This document shows, one piece after another, positions 6,740-14,376 of a DNA stretch of 25,459 bases. Within the stretch, counting starts at the first letter, position 1, and every line of letters starts with the position of its first letter. The stretch spans positions 1-25,459 of the forward strand of contig URDY01000036.1 in assembly GCA_900546665.1 (NCBI GenBank), written 5' to 3'. The position numbers and the translations under genes were made by a program. The DNA is from an uncultured Paraprevotella sp. (GTDB taxonomy: Bacteria; Bacteroidota; Bacteroidia; Bacteroidales; Bacteroidaceae). Under the pieces are notes generated by a model. It made no database searches. It was given only the letters and a program-made list of their open reading frames with translations, and was not told the origin of the DNA.

Positions 6740-8494
6740 TTATGATTCGGTCTGCTGTTTGTCTTCTACAATAGCAGAAGGGGGGTACTTCGTCGTCTGA
6801 CGACGTACAAACAAAGCTTCCCGGTCTCTTCTGCAAGCCTCATCAGCCCACTCTTCCGGAACAAAGTGCCATTGGTTTAAGGGACGGGCATCCACAATCC
6901 CGCATTCTGAAATATAATCAATAAGATAATGACGAAGATCCTTCTCCGTACTTAATACAATCCGTGAGGCCAACTGATCATGAAGTATCCCGGCTCCTTT
7001 CGTAAACAATTCGCCGCCGCCATTGCCACGATAAGAATTTGTTGCAACAAGATAAAACTGATCATATTCAAACGGAGTACCGTCTGCAAATGATTTGATC
7101 AAAATCTTCTCTCCCTCCGGTTTTGACACATCAACCTCATAAATTATACCTGCTGCCGAATCAAAATTATATGCCAGATTGACAAAGCCCAACCGTTGCC
7201 CTCCATCAAGCAAATAATCCACATTCATGATATGATCATCCGCAGATTTCATCTGACTAGTCCAAAGCGCATAGCTCATTTCCAGTATATTTTTGATTTC
7301 TTTTCCTGTAAACCGCATGACATACAATACATTCTCATACCGATAGAGATTGAACATATCACGAATATGTACATCACCGCCCTTGATCTTGGCATCAAAC
7401 GACAAAGGAGCAGCAAAGGACACTTGAGCCCCGGTCACCTTCAACTGAACGGTATGTATCAGATCAACAAAGGCCGAAGGACCGAAATACGCATCCTCGC
7501 AGGTTATCTCATGTGCAAACATACCTATCCTCTGATTTACATAATACTGCACATTCCTAATGGGGCGCTTAAAATAATGCTGAAGATAATAGACCTCATC
7601 ACTTTTAAAACGGGAAACATCCGTTACTTGCCCTTTCACAGTTTTACCTACAACAGCATCCCCCTCCAACTCAAGTTCCAGATCAATTTCAGACACGCTG
7701 GTCCCCAAACTGGAAGGAGCGCAACAAAGCACCATTTCTCCCGCATTATTAACAATAGTTTCGCAATTACGGGCATGATCGTGCCCATAACAAACAACAT
7801 CAAACCCTGCTACTTGTCTTGCCACATCAAATGCGGCATTTTCAGCATAATCCGGAGTCACTATACCATCCTGTTTACCCGAATGAAACAGACCAACAAC
7901 CACATCAGGATTCTCTTTTTCACGGATTACCTTCATCCATTTTTCAGCACATGACACCATCTCCTCAAACCGTAATCCAGACCACAACTCAGGTGGCAAC
8001 CAGTTAGGCACTGCCGGTGAGGTCATCCCCATGACAGCAAGACGGATACCGTCCCGCTCAAAAACCTCATAAGGCTTCAGATATGGCATTCCCGTATGAC
8101 TGTCAATTACATTAGCACCCAGTATCGGAAAATGGCAAGACCTTATCCAGCGGTCATATACAGCATGCCCTGTCTCAATATCATGATTGCCGATCACTCC
8201 TACATCATACTTCATATAGTTCATCAATCCGGCACCCAGATGTTCTTCTTCAGAGGCAATAAAATTACTGTAATAAATGGCAGGACTACCCTGTAACATA
8301 TCTCCTCCATCCATCAGCAAAAGCCGTTGTCCGCACATCCTCCTCAACGACTGCACATAAGCGTATACACGCGACAAACCGCCCCGCACGGGCTTATCGT
8401 TCACAAAGTCCCGCGTAAAATAATTGCCATGCACATCACTGGTATGTATCAGTTTCAGTCGCACCAAGCGACTTTTTGTCGTCTGTTTTGTCAT
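6740..8494 (-). CDS. 5'-nucleotidase / 2',3'-cyclic phosphodiesterase family metallophosphoesterase
   Basis: A two-domain enzyme of the UshA/5'-nucleotidase family, expected to dephosphorylate nucleotides or related phosphoesters with two metal ions. In the 584-aa form the metal motifs are 'HTSDVHG' (D20, H22), 'DGGDMLQG' (D65), 'GNHD' (102-105), 'VGLFHSG' and 'CYGHDHA'. The C-terminal substrate domain carries 'ATNSYRGNGGGELF'. I chose the ATG at 8494 rather than the upstream in-frame ATG at 8563. A perfect promoter occupies 8522-8552, so transcription should start near 8515, after the upstream ATG. The consequence is that the hydrophobic leader of the longer form (607 aa) is lost and the enzyme would be cytoplasmic, which is unusual for this family. 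The longer form with a membrane-anchored N-terminus remains possible. Confidence 0.85.
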   Translation of the reverse strand: MTKQTTKSRLVRLKLIHTSDVHGNYFTRDFVNDKPVRGGLSRVYAYVQSLRRMCGQRLLLMDGGDMLQGSPAIYYSNFIASEEEHLGAGLMNYMKYDVGVIGNHDIETGHAVYDRWIRSCHFPILGANVIDSHTGMPYLKPYEVFERDGIRLAVMGMTSPAVPNWLPPELWSGLRFEEMVSCAEKWMKVIREKENPDVVVGLFHSGKQDGIVTPDYAENAAFDVARQVAGFDVVCYGHDHARNCETIVNNAGEMVLCCAPSSLGTSVSEIDLELELEGDAVVGKTVKGQVTDVSRFKSDEVYYLQHYFKRPIRNVQYYVNQRIGMFAHEITCEDAYFGPSAFVDLIHTVQLKVTGAQVSFAAPLSFDAKIKGGDVHIRDMFNLYRYENVLYVMRFTGKEIKNILEMSYALWTSQMKSADDHIMNVDYLLDGGQRLGFVNLAYNFDSAAGIIYEVDVSKPEGEKILIKSFADGTPFEYDQFYLVATNSYRGNGGGELFTKGAGILHDQLASRIVLSTEKDLRHYLIDYISECGIVDARPLNQWHFVPEEWADEACRRDREALFVRRQTTKYPPSAIVEDKQQTES

Positions 8495-8521
8495 AAAAAC
8501 GGCTATAATCAATATTATCTG

Positions 8522-8552
8522 CAAAAATAACAATAAAGATTTCTGCAACAAA
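8522..8552 (-). promoter_or_regulatory. Promoter of the 5'-nucleotidase-family gene
   Basis: On the minus strand there is a perfect TTTG (8549-8552), a 19-bp spacer and a perfect -7 box TATTTTTG (8522-8529). The box ends 27 bp before the ATG at 8494, the same spacing as other promoters here. It lies inside the longer reading frame that starts at 8563, which is why it decides the start. Confidence 0.75.
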
Positions 8553-8587
8553 CAGATTGGCATCTTATTTGTGGTAGAAAAATCAGA

Positions 8588-8593
8588 AAGGAG
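8588..8593 (+). promoter_or_regulatory. Strong Shine-Dalgarno site for the J-domain gene
   Basis: AAGGAG lies 8 nt before the ATG at 8602. Such sites are uncommon in Bacteroidetes, where most starts lack them, and most other genes in this window do. It supports the chosen start. Confidence 0.6.
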
Positions 8594-8601
8594 ATAGAAT
8601 T

Positions 8602-9285
8602 ATGGCATTTATTGATTACTACAAGATTATGGGGATTCCCAAAGATACCCCTCAAAAAGACATCAAGGCCGCTTATCGTAAAAGAGCTAAGCAGTTCCAT
8701 CCGGACCTTCACCCGAATGATCCAAAGGCCAAAGCCAAGTTCCAGGCTCTTAATGAAGCATACGATGTGCTGAATGATCCTGAAAAACGAGCTAAATACG
8801 ACCAGTACGGTGAACACTGGAAAACCGCAGGCGAATTCGGTGCCGGCCAGCCTGGCGGAAATGGATTTGAAGATTTCGATTTCAGCCAGTTCGGAAGAGG
8901 TGGCGGTTTTTCTGATTTCTTCCAAGACCTGTTCGGTAACGGACGGCATACATACAGTCAGTCATTCGGCGGCTTTAACTCAGGATTCAGCCATTTTGGC
9001 AGCCATAATACAGAACAAGTATACGCAGACCGAGAATGCCAAGTCAAGATTGACATGTACACCGCTCTGCTGGGAGGAGAAATTATTGTACAGACTCCGC
9101 ACGAAAAGCTGAAACTTAAAGTCAAACCCGGCACACAACCAGGCACCAAAGTCAGACTTAAAGGCAAAGGAGATACTTACCCGGACGGCACCCGCGGTAA
9201 TCTGATCCTGACTTATCAGGTTCAGCTACCTGAGAAGCTCAATTCCAGACAAAAGGAATTGTTACAACAGATGAGGATTAGCTGA
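8602..9285 (+). CDS. Short CbpA-like J-domain co-chaperone
   Basis: A 227-aa type B J-protein, expected to stimulate DnaK ATPase activity. The J domain fills residues 1-70 with 'HPD' at 33-35 and the usual helix III/IV segment 'FQALNEAYDVLNDPEKRAKYDQYG'-like. A G/F-rich linker follows from about 75 to 135. There is no cysteine-rich zinc domain, so it is not canonical DnaJ. Only one C-terminal beta domain is visible (about 142-215), including 'LKLKVKPGTQPGTKVRLKGKG'. E. coli CbpA and its relatives are about 300 aa and carry two such domains, so this protein seems to have lost one. The gene is divergent from the nucleotidase gene with a 107-bp gap, has a strong ribosome-binding site, and ends before a rho-independent terminator. 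I could not find a consensus promoter for it. Confidence 0.88.
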   Translation: MAFIDYYKIMGIPKDTPQKDIKAAYRKRAKQFHPDLHPNDPKAKAKFQALNEAYDVLNDPEKRAKYDQYGEHWKTAGEFGAGQPGGNGFEDFDFSQFGRGGGFSDFFQDLFGNGRHTYSQSFGGFNSGFSHFGSHNTEQVYADRECQVKIDMYTALLGGEIIVQTPHEKLKLKVKPGTQPGTKVRLKGKGDTYPDGTRGNLILTYQVQLPEKLNSRQKELLQQMRIS

Positions 9286-9301
9286 AAACGGTATGATTCA
9301 T

Positions 9302-9352
9302 ATCATTTCTCTTTCTGAAACTGGATATCCACGGAGAGAGAAATGATTTTTT
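9302..9352 (+). terminator. Rho-independent terminator after the J-domain gene
   Basis: Perfect 11-bp arms, ATCATTTCTCT (9302-9312) and AGAGAAATGAT (9337-9347), are followed by six T at 9347-9352. The hairpin begins 16 bp after the stop codon. Confidence 0.8.
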
Positions 9353-9384
9353 ATTGTAAAATCCAATAAAAATTACGATATTTG
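9353..9384 (+). promoter_or_regulatory. Likely promoter of the flavodiiron gene
   Basis: GATATTTG (9377-9384) differs from TAnnTTTG at one base and continues as CATC, as many Bacteroides -7 regions do. ATTG (9353-9356), one mismatch from TTTG, lies 20 bp upstream. The predicted leader is about 40 nt. It lies directly behind the previous terminator. Confidence 0.45.
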
Positions 9385-9431
9385 CATCATAAAAAACAAA
9401 CAGAATCAAAATTTATTTTTTTAATCAGCTT

Positions 9432-10592
9432 ATGACTACAGATATTACCAGTTGGGTCAAATATATCGGTGCAGACGATAGTGACCTGAGACTGTTTGAA
9501 GGGCAATATGCCGTACCACAGGGTATTTCATACAACTCTTATGTCATTCTTGATGAGAAAGTGGCTGTAATGGATACCATTGACAGCAGAAAACAAGACG
9601 AATGGTTCAGCAATCTGGAAAAGGCACTCAACGGCCGTCAGCCGGATTACCTTGTCGTACAACACATGGAACCAGACCATTCATCAGCAATTCAGGCTTT
9701 TGCCACACGTTACCCGCAAGCTACCATTGTCGCTACAGCCAAAGCAATACAAATGCTGCCACAGTTTTTCGAAAAAGAGATTTTCGAAGGACGCACCCAA
9801 AGCGTAAAAGAAGGAGAAACACTCTCATTAGGTTCCCACACACTCAAGTTCTTCATGGCTCCCATGGTGCACTGGCCTGAAGTAATGGTCAGTTATGAAG
9901 AAAGCGAAAAGATTCTCTTTGCTGCCGATGCATTCGGAAAATTCGGCGCTATCTGCAACGGTGGTGAATGGAAAGACGAAGCACGCAGATATTTCATTAA
10001 TATCTGTGGAAAATATGGTATGCAAGTGCAAAATCTGTTAAAAAAGGCAGCAACACTAGACATACATATCATCTGTCCGTTACACGGCCCCGTACTGACT
10101 GAAAATCTGAGTGAAGCAATCAGTCTGTATGACACATGGAGCAAATATGAACCAGAAGAAGAAGGTGTATTGATAGCTTACGCCTCTATCCACGGCAATA
10201 CTGCCAAAGCAGCTCAAAAAATGGCTGAAATTCTTCGCCAGAAAGGTGCCAAGGTTGTTGTTACCGACCTTTCACGTGATGACCAATCAGAAGCTGTGGC
10301 CAACGCTTTCCGCTTCAGTAAACTGGTTGTAGCTGCCGCATCGTACGACGCCGGCGTATTTCCCCCGATGCACGATTTTCTCTATCATCTCCAAATCAAA
10401 GGTTATCAGAAACGCCGTGTAGCCATTATTGAAAACGGTTCTTGGGCACCCACTGCAGGCAGAGTAATGGCTTGCATGATTTCTGAAATGAAGAATATAG
10501 AATTGATGGAGAAAGTCGTCACCATCAAAAGTAGCATGAAAGAAGAGAACGTAGCTGATATGGAAGAATTGGCAGAAAGCTTATTGGCATAA
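9432..10592 (+). CDS. A-type flavodiiron protein (oxygen/nitric oxide reductase)
   Basis: A cytoplasmic 386-aa enzyme of the FprA/ROO family that reduces O2 to water, and in some members NO to N2O, using a diiron site and FMN. The N-terminal metallo-beta-lactamase-like domain shows the diiron ligand set H78-x-E80-x-D82-H83 ('QHMEPDHSS'), H147 ('APMVHWPE'), D166 ('FAADAFG') and H218 ('CPLHGPV'). The C-terminal flavodoxin domain starts at about 245, with the FMN-phosphate loop 'AYASIHGNTAKAA'. No rubredoxin or flavin-reductase domain is fused, so this is the simple class A form that needs a separate electron donor. It is monocistronic, with a terminator on each side. A role in protecting an anaerobe from transient oxygen is inferred. 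O2 versus NO preference cannot be read from the sequence. Confidence 0.95.
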   Translation: MTTDITSWVKYIGADDSDLRLFEGQYAVPQGISYNSYVILDEKVAVMDTIDSRKQDEWFSNLEKALNGRQPDYLVVQHMEPDHSSAIQAFATRYPQATIVATAKAIQMLPQFFEKEIFEGRTQSVKEGETLSLGSHTLKFFMAPMVHWPEVMVSYEESEKILFAADAFGKFGAICNGGEWKDEARRYFINICGKYGMQVQNLLKKAATLDIHIICPLHGPVLTENLSEAISLYDTWSKYEPEEEGVLIAYASIHGNTAKAAQKMAEILRQKGAKVVVTDLSRDDQSEAVANAFRFSKLVVAAASYDAGVFPPMHDFLYHLQIKGYQKRRVAIIENGSWAPTAGRVMACMISEMKNIELMEKVVTIKSSMKEENVADMEELAESLLA

Positions 10593-10612
10593 TAACCAAA
10601 CTATAAAAAATT

Positions 10613-10667
10613 AAAAGAGTTGTATCACACCACTATCAAATACAAAATGTGATACAACTCTTTTTAT
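10613..10667 (+). terminator. Rho-independent terminator after the flavodiiron gene
   Basis: Perfect 17-bp arms, AAAAGAGTTGTATCACA at 10613-10629 and its complement at 10648-10664, end in a T-run at 10661-10665. The 5' A-run makes it partly bidirectional. Confidence 0.85.
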
Positions 10668-10729
10668 ATGCTTGAAACAAGCAAACTCAATCAATCGACA
10701 ATTCCATAAAAAGTTTTTTCATTTAACAG

Positions 10730-10764
10730 AAAAAGTTTCCGTTCCATTTTCAGGAACAGGAAAC
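10730..10764 (-). terminator. Rho-independent terminator of the ResB-CcsA-peroxidase operon
   Basis: On the minus strand the stem is GTTTCC plus GTTCC pairing with GGAAC plus GGAAAC, 11 bp with one bulged base, with a 7-nt loop. It is followed directly by TTTTT. It lies 9 bp after the peroxidase stop codon. Confidence 0.75.
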
Positions 10765-10773
10765 CAATTCTTT

Positions 10774-12153
10774 TTATTTCTTATTACCGGTAAGAAGCTT
10801 TCCCTGATATTCACCAGTCAGCGTATGCATAAATGCCACTATTTGCTTGACTTCTTCCTCTGACAGTTCTATCCCGACCTCATATTTGGCCATAGCCTTT
10901 ACTGCCTCATCAAGAGTAGCCTGTGTACCATCATGGAAATATGGAGCAGTCAAAGCCACATTACGCAAGCCTGGTACCTTAAAGCGATGTCTGTCTCTCT
11001 CATTTTTCGTTTCCTTGAATCGTCCATTGTCCTCTATTGTCAATTCCGTACCACGATCCGCAAAATAATCCTGCTTGATACCCATCAGTTCATAGGACTG
11101 TCCACCCATATTTTCACCGACATGGCAAGTTGCACAATTATACTTCTTAAACAGATCATAACCTGTCAGCTCTTCAGCTGTCATGGCCGTTTCATTACCT
11201 TTCAAATATTTATCAAAACGTGAATTAGGAGTAAGCAACGTTTTCTCGAATTCCTGAATAGCATTGGTGATATTCACCTGATTAAATCCATCCGGATACA
11301 CTTCTTTGAAAGCTTTGGCAAAAACAGCATCCGCATTCAACTTCTCACAAATTTCATCAAATGAAGTACAAGCCATTTCCACTGGATTCAACGGAGGACC
11401 GGCAGCCTGATCCGCCAAAGTCGCAGCACGTCCATCCCAGAACTGTACAAAATTATAATAAGCATTATATACGGTAGGAGCATTTACACCACCGAACTGC
11501 CCACCTACTCCCTCAGAGTATTGCTTATTATCTACACCGCCCGTATTCAATCCGTGGCATGACGAACAGGATATAGTATTGTCAGAAGACAAACGCACAT
11601 CATGAAAAAGCTGATTACCCAAAACCACCTTACGCATGTCTACAGCGACAGAATCCTGAATCGGACGAACAGTTTCGTTACTCCATTTTGCTGCAGCCAG
11701 CTGATTGGGATAAAAGGTTACACGACAGTTTTTAACCCAGTCAAGAACCATTTGTTTCTCATCACCGTTTAGTGAAGCTCCCCAATGTATGAGATAATAC
11801 TTGGCCATTGGCATTGTGCCGTCCAATATAACCTTTTCAACCTTAGCCAGATCCACTTCACTGATCTTCTCATTCTTATCCAACGCTTCCATAATCGGAG
11901 TCATATCAAAGGAACGATAAGCCAAGCGAATATCTTCCTTAACCACTTTTCCTACTAAAGGAAAATCTGCATAAAATGGCATTTGGGGATTTGCTGCGTG
12001 ACAGGCCATACATCCGCCGCTCGCTACAATTTCAGCCATTTGGGCATTACTATCCATATCAGCAGAAGGTGCCTTATTTGCCATTCGGTATACACCAAAC
12101 AGCACTGCAACTACAACTAATACCGACAGAATTAACTTTGAACTTTTTTTCAT
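10774..12153 (-). CDS. Triheme cytochrome c peroxidase (YhjA/MauG-type)
   Basis: A 459-aa periplasmic enzyme, probably membrane-tethered by the N-terminal hydrophobic segment (residues 6-22), that reduces hydrogen peroxide to water. Three CxxCH haem sites are present: 'CMACH' (48-52), 'CSSCH' (196-200) and 'CATCH' (340-344). The first belongs to an added N-terminal haem-binding domain. The other two are the high- and low-potential haems of the di-haem peroxidase fold, with typical 'QLFHDVRLS' and 'PGLRNVALTAPYFHDG' segments. The domain order matches the triheme quinol-linked peroxidases such as E. coli YhjA, so electrons may come from quinol through the extra haem; this is inferred. It is the last gene of the operon with ResB- and CcsA-like cytochrome assembly proteins, which fits its need for three covalent haems. 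Confidence 0.92.
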   Translation of the reverse strand: MKKSSKLILSVLVVVAVLFGVYRMANKAPSADMDSNAQMAEIVASGGCMACHAANPQMPFYADFPLVGKVVKEDIRLAYRSFDMTPIMEALDKNEKISEVDLAKVEKVILDGTMPMAKYYLIHWGASLNGDEKQMVLDWVKNCRVTFYPNQLAAAKWSNETVRPIQDSVAVDMRKVVLGNQLFHDVRLSSDNTISCSSCHGLNTGGVDNKQYSEGVGGQFGGVNAPTVYNAYYNFVQFWDGRAATLADQAAGPPLNPVEMACTSFDEICEKLNADAVFAKAFKEVYPDGFNQVNITNAIQEFEKTLLTPNSRFDKYLKGNETAMTAEELTGYDLFKKYNCATCHVGENMGGQSYELMGIKQDYFADRGTELTIEDNGRFKETKNERDRHRFKVPGLRNVALTAPYFHDGTQATLDEAVKAMAKYEVGIELSEEEVKQIVAFMHTLTGEYQGKLLTGNKK

Positions 12154-12208
12154 AATCTGTTAGTTTGAATTAAACAACTTAGTTATTATATCACTTTTTA
12201 TAGATTTG

Positions 12209-12994
12209 TCATGAACGGTTATACAAATGCACACTCTGCTGTGCTGACGGCAAATAGTTTACTCCATACCAGCACATCTGAAGGGAAAGAAAGGACACAA
12301 TTAGTATCCAATAAAGTGTACGTGGGGATGATTTTCCAAACAGGCGCAAATGAATAAACAGCAAATAAGATACCCATGTAAAAGCAGCCCACGTTTCTTT
12401 CGGGTCCCAACTCCAATAATGTCCCCATGCTGTTTTTGCCCATATTGCCCCTGTAAGCATTCCGATTGTTAAAAATGCTACGCCCGTATACACCAATTTA
12501 TCTGATGCTTCAAGATAATTTTCCTGATGCCGGTATAGTCCCATACAAGCAAGAATAAATGCACAGCCTAGTACAGAATATGAGAACATATATACCGTCA
12601 CATGAGGTACAAACCAGAAACTTTGCAAAGCTGGCATCAATGACTGATCATGTATCTCCGGCTTCAGAATATTCAATATAGCAAACACGGCTCCTACTAC
12701 CGTTGAAAATGCCAAAATCCAACGGTATCTCCATATAAGATAAGTCAATAGACCTGAAACTCCCATAAAAAAAGAATACCAAAGCCTGGTTTCTCCCATG
12801 GTACGTAAGGGAGGACGCTGCAAACTAAACCAAAAACCAATTATAAACAGACCGAATACCAATGTACCAGAAGCACTCAACATAACCGCCCAACGAGTAC
12901 TCCTACCCTGAGAAAACAAAGCCATTCCGGCCCCACACAACCATAATACAATGGCTGCTATTGCAAAACAATGAAAATTATCCCATGTTATCAT
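12209..12994 (-). CDS. ccsA: CcsA-like cytochrome c biogenesis protein (haem handling)
   Basis: A 261-aa polytopic inner-membrane protein. The signature is the tryptophan-rich WWD motif at 190-202 ('WGHYWSWDPKETW'), which presents haem on the periplasmic side for attachment to apocytochromes in system II. H131 in 'FVPHV' and H215 in 'LFIHLR' are candidates for flanking haem-ligand histidines. It is shorter than many CcsA proteins, with roughly seven to eight hydrophobic segments. It starts 19 bp after the ResB-like gene behind a perfect AGGAGG site, and the peroxidase gene follows after 55 bp. It is expected to work with the ResB-like protein as the haem-export and ligation complex. Bacteroides often keeps such a pair next to nrfHA, but here the neighbour is a peroxidase. 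Confidence 0.9.
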   Translation of the reverse strand: MITWDNFHCFAIAAIVLWLCGAGMALFSQGRSTRWAVMLSASGTLVFGLFIIGFWFSLQRPPLRTMGETRLWYSFFMGVSGLLTYLIWRYRWILAFSTVVGAVFAILNILKPEIHDQSLMPALQSFWFVPHVTVYMFSYSVLGCAFILACMGLYRHQENYLEASDKLVYTGVAFLTIGMLTGAIWAKTAWGHYWSWDPKETWAAFTWVSYLLFIHLRLFGKSSPRTLYWILIVSFLSLQMCWYGVNYLPSAQQSVHLYNRS

Positions 12995-13003
12995 CTTTCC
13001 TTA

Positions 13004-13009
13004 CCTCCT
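13004..13009 (-). promoter_or_regulatory. Strong Shine-Dalgarno site for ccsA
   Basis: AGGAGG on the minus strand lies 9 nt before the ccsA ATG, inside the 19-bp gap after the ResB-like gene. It fixes the start codon and suggests separate initiation within the operon. Such sites are rare among Bacteroidetes genes. Confidence 0.65.
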
Positions 13010-13013
13010 GCGA

Positions 13014-13931
13014 TTATAAATCTGTCAACATATACCTGTCATCGGTTTGTTTCAAACAAGTTTTCCGCACAGGTCCATCCAAAAACAAAAGAAATCCTCC
13101 GCACAACATCAGTACAATACCGGTCAACATCATATATTTTAAAGGCTCGCGTACAATTTGTACAACACAATATGACGGTTCTGATGATTGCGTATCATAA
13201 GAGGTAAGATAATAATCTTCTCCCCACCGTTCGCTATAAGGATGATTAACCTCCAAATGAATCGGTTTTTCATCCAACATAACTTCAGCAGAAAAATGGC
13301 GTGGTGTGCCATTCGGATAATACTCTACGGTAAAATCTGCAAGCTGAAGAGACTTATCCAATATACAGATTTTTCCTTCCGAAGTAAAAGCCTCATTATT
13401 GGGTACCTCTCTGAATACGGGAATACGTAAAGTCTGTTCGCTGGCACTTCCTATAAATCCGGCAAACAGTGCCATCCACAAACCGACATGATTCAAAATA
13501 AAACGCCAGTTCTTTTTCCCTGGCAACAAACAACGGCGAAGAGTAACCAAACCCAAATGCGTCAATAAACTCCAAAGTCCTGTTACAAAAATCCAGGAAG
13601 ACATAAAATTGTAACATCCTAACCGAGAAAACAAGCCTTGCTTCTCCACAGCTTCACGAGCTGTCAACTGAGGAAACAGACCTATAATCAGACATCCAAT
13701 CAAAAACCAGCCTAAAGTCCATTTAGTTGCAGAAAAAGAAAGCATGATGCGAATAAATCCAAAATGACGAAGCTCTTTATAACCGAACCATATTATAGCC
13801 ATCCACAACATTGCCAATATGGCATCAAAAGGAAATACAAAAAATTCAAAAGGAAAATTTCCCCATATACATTGTACCGTCACAGAAAACAGTAACAACA
13901 AAGAAAACAGTAAGCTAGTCGTCAATTTCAT
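13014..13931 (-). CDS. ResB-like (CcsB) cytochrome c biogenesis protein
   Basis: A 305-aa inner-membrane protein and first gene of the operon. Hydrophobic helices lie at about 4-24, 33-50, 70-86, 110-130 and 147-162. A periplasmic domain follows (about 165-265, including 'HLEVNHPYSERWGEDYYLTSYD'), and a last helix lies at 268-288. This arrangement matches ResB/CcsB of system II cytochrome c maturation, in which the periplasmic domain helps deliver apocytochrome to the CcsA haem site. It is shorter than typical ResB proteins (over 400 aa), as is common in Bacteroidetes. The motif content is weak, so the family call leans on topology and on the CcsA neighbour. A good promoter lies directly upstream (13957-13988). 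Confidence 0.8.
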   Translation of the reverse strand: MKLTTSLLFSLLLLFSVTVQCIWGNFPFEFFVFPFDAILAMLWMAIIWFGYKELRHFGFIRIMLSFSATKWTLGWFLIGCLIIGLFPQLTAREAVEKQGLFSRLGCYNFMSSWIFVTGLWSLLTHLGLVTLRRCLLPGKKNWRFILNHVGLWMALFAGFIGSASEQTLRIPVFREVPNNEAFTSEGKICILDKSLQLADFTVEYYPNGTPRHFSAEVMLDEKPIHLEVNHPYSERWGEDYYLTSYDTQSSEPSYCVVQIVREPLKYMMLTGIVLMLCGGFLLFLDGPVRKTCLKQTDDRYMLTDL

Positions 13932-13956
13932 TAACTCCGGATTGGTAAAACAACGG

Positions 13957-13988
13957 CAAATATACGACTTATTTGTTACTACTACAAT
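13957..13988 (-). promoter_or_regulatory. Promoter of the ResB-CcsA-peroxidase operon
   Basis: On the minus strand a perfect -7 box TATATTTG (13957-13964) is preceded 20 bp upstream by ATTG (13985-13988), one mismatch from TTTG. The box ends 25 bp before the start codon. No consensus promoter was found in the 19-bp and 55-bp gaps inside the operon, which supports one transcript. Confidence 0.6.
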
Positions 13989-14359
13989 TTTTAATTATAT
14001 AAAAAACAGGATTCACTTTCATAAAAAAGATATCTGTCAAATACTTAAAAAATAAGTGTTTACAAATTATATAAATCGATGTAAGTTTTTTAATACAACG
14101 ATATCAGATATAATTTTTTACTTCCATTTTAAATTTAAAAATCACTTTAATATATACAAATATCATATTATGACAATATTGCCAACAAATCAAATAGAAA
14201 AATCAAAAACTCTAAAAATGATCATTCACAAAAACAAGTCACAATATCAGAACTTCAATTAACCAGGAGGTAACATAATAAACACAATTATCAATAATGC
14301 CACCTCCTGATTTTTATAACTATCACATATCATAAGGAAATCATCCCTCATGATCCATA
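13989..14359. other. AT-rich stretch without a gene between the peroxidase operon and susD
   Basis: Very AT-rich, with no convincing coding frame. A 68-codon frame at 14056-14262 looks like chance. Near its right end lies a hairpin at 14264-14309 followed by T5 on the plus strand. The rest shows no structure that I can support. Confidence 0.6.
14264..14315 (+). terminator. Terminator-like hairpin downstream of susD
   Basis: Perfect 8-bp GC-rich arms, CAGGAGGT (14264-14271) and ACCTCCTG (14302-14309), enclose a 30-nt AT-rich loop. ATTTTT follows on the plus strand. The gene that should end here, susD, runs on the minus strand, on which the stem is not followed by a T-run. It may act in both directions or serve an unseen plus-strand transcript. 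Confidence 0.45.
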
Positions 14360-14376
14360 TTATTCATAATATGGAT
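14353..14376. repeat. Perfect inverted repeat over the susD stop codon
   Basis: Arms of 11 bp, ATCCATATTAT and ATAATATGGAT, are separated by 2 nt. The susD stop codon (14360-14362) is inside the left arm. It could form a stable hairpin at the 3' end of the susCD message. Confidence 0.6.

Noticed and set aside
7196..7954. A 252-codon plus-strand frame inside the 5'-nucleotidase-family gene
   Set aside because: A shadow of a well-supported gene on the other strand, with no recognisable family and no promoter.
14056..14262. A 68-codon plus-strand frame followed by a terminator-like hairpin
   Set aside because: Very AT-rich composition, low-complexity residues (F, I, N, K), no promoter or ribosome-binding site. 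It looks like chance in non-coding DNA.
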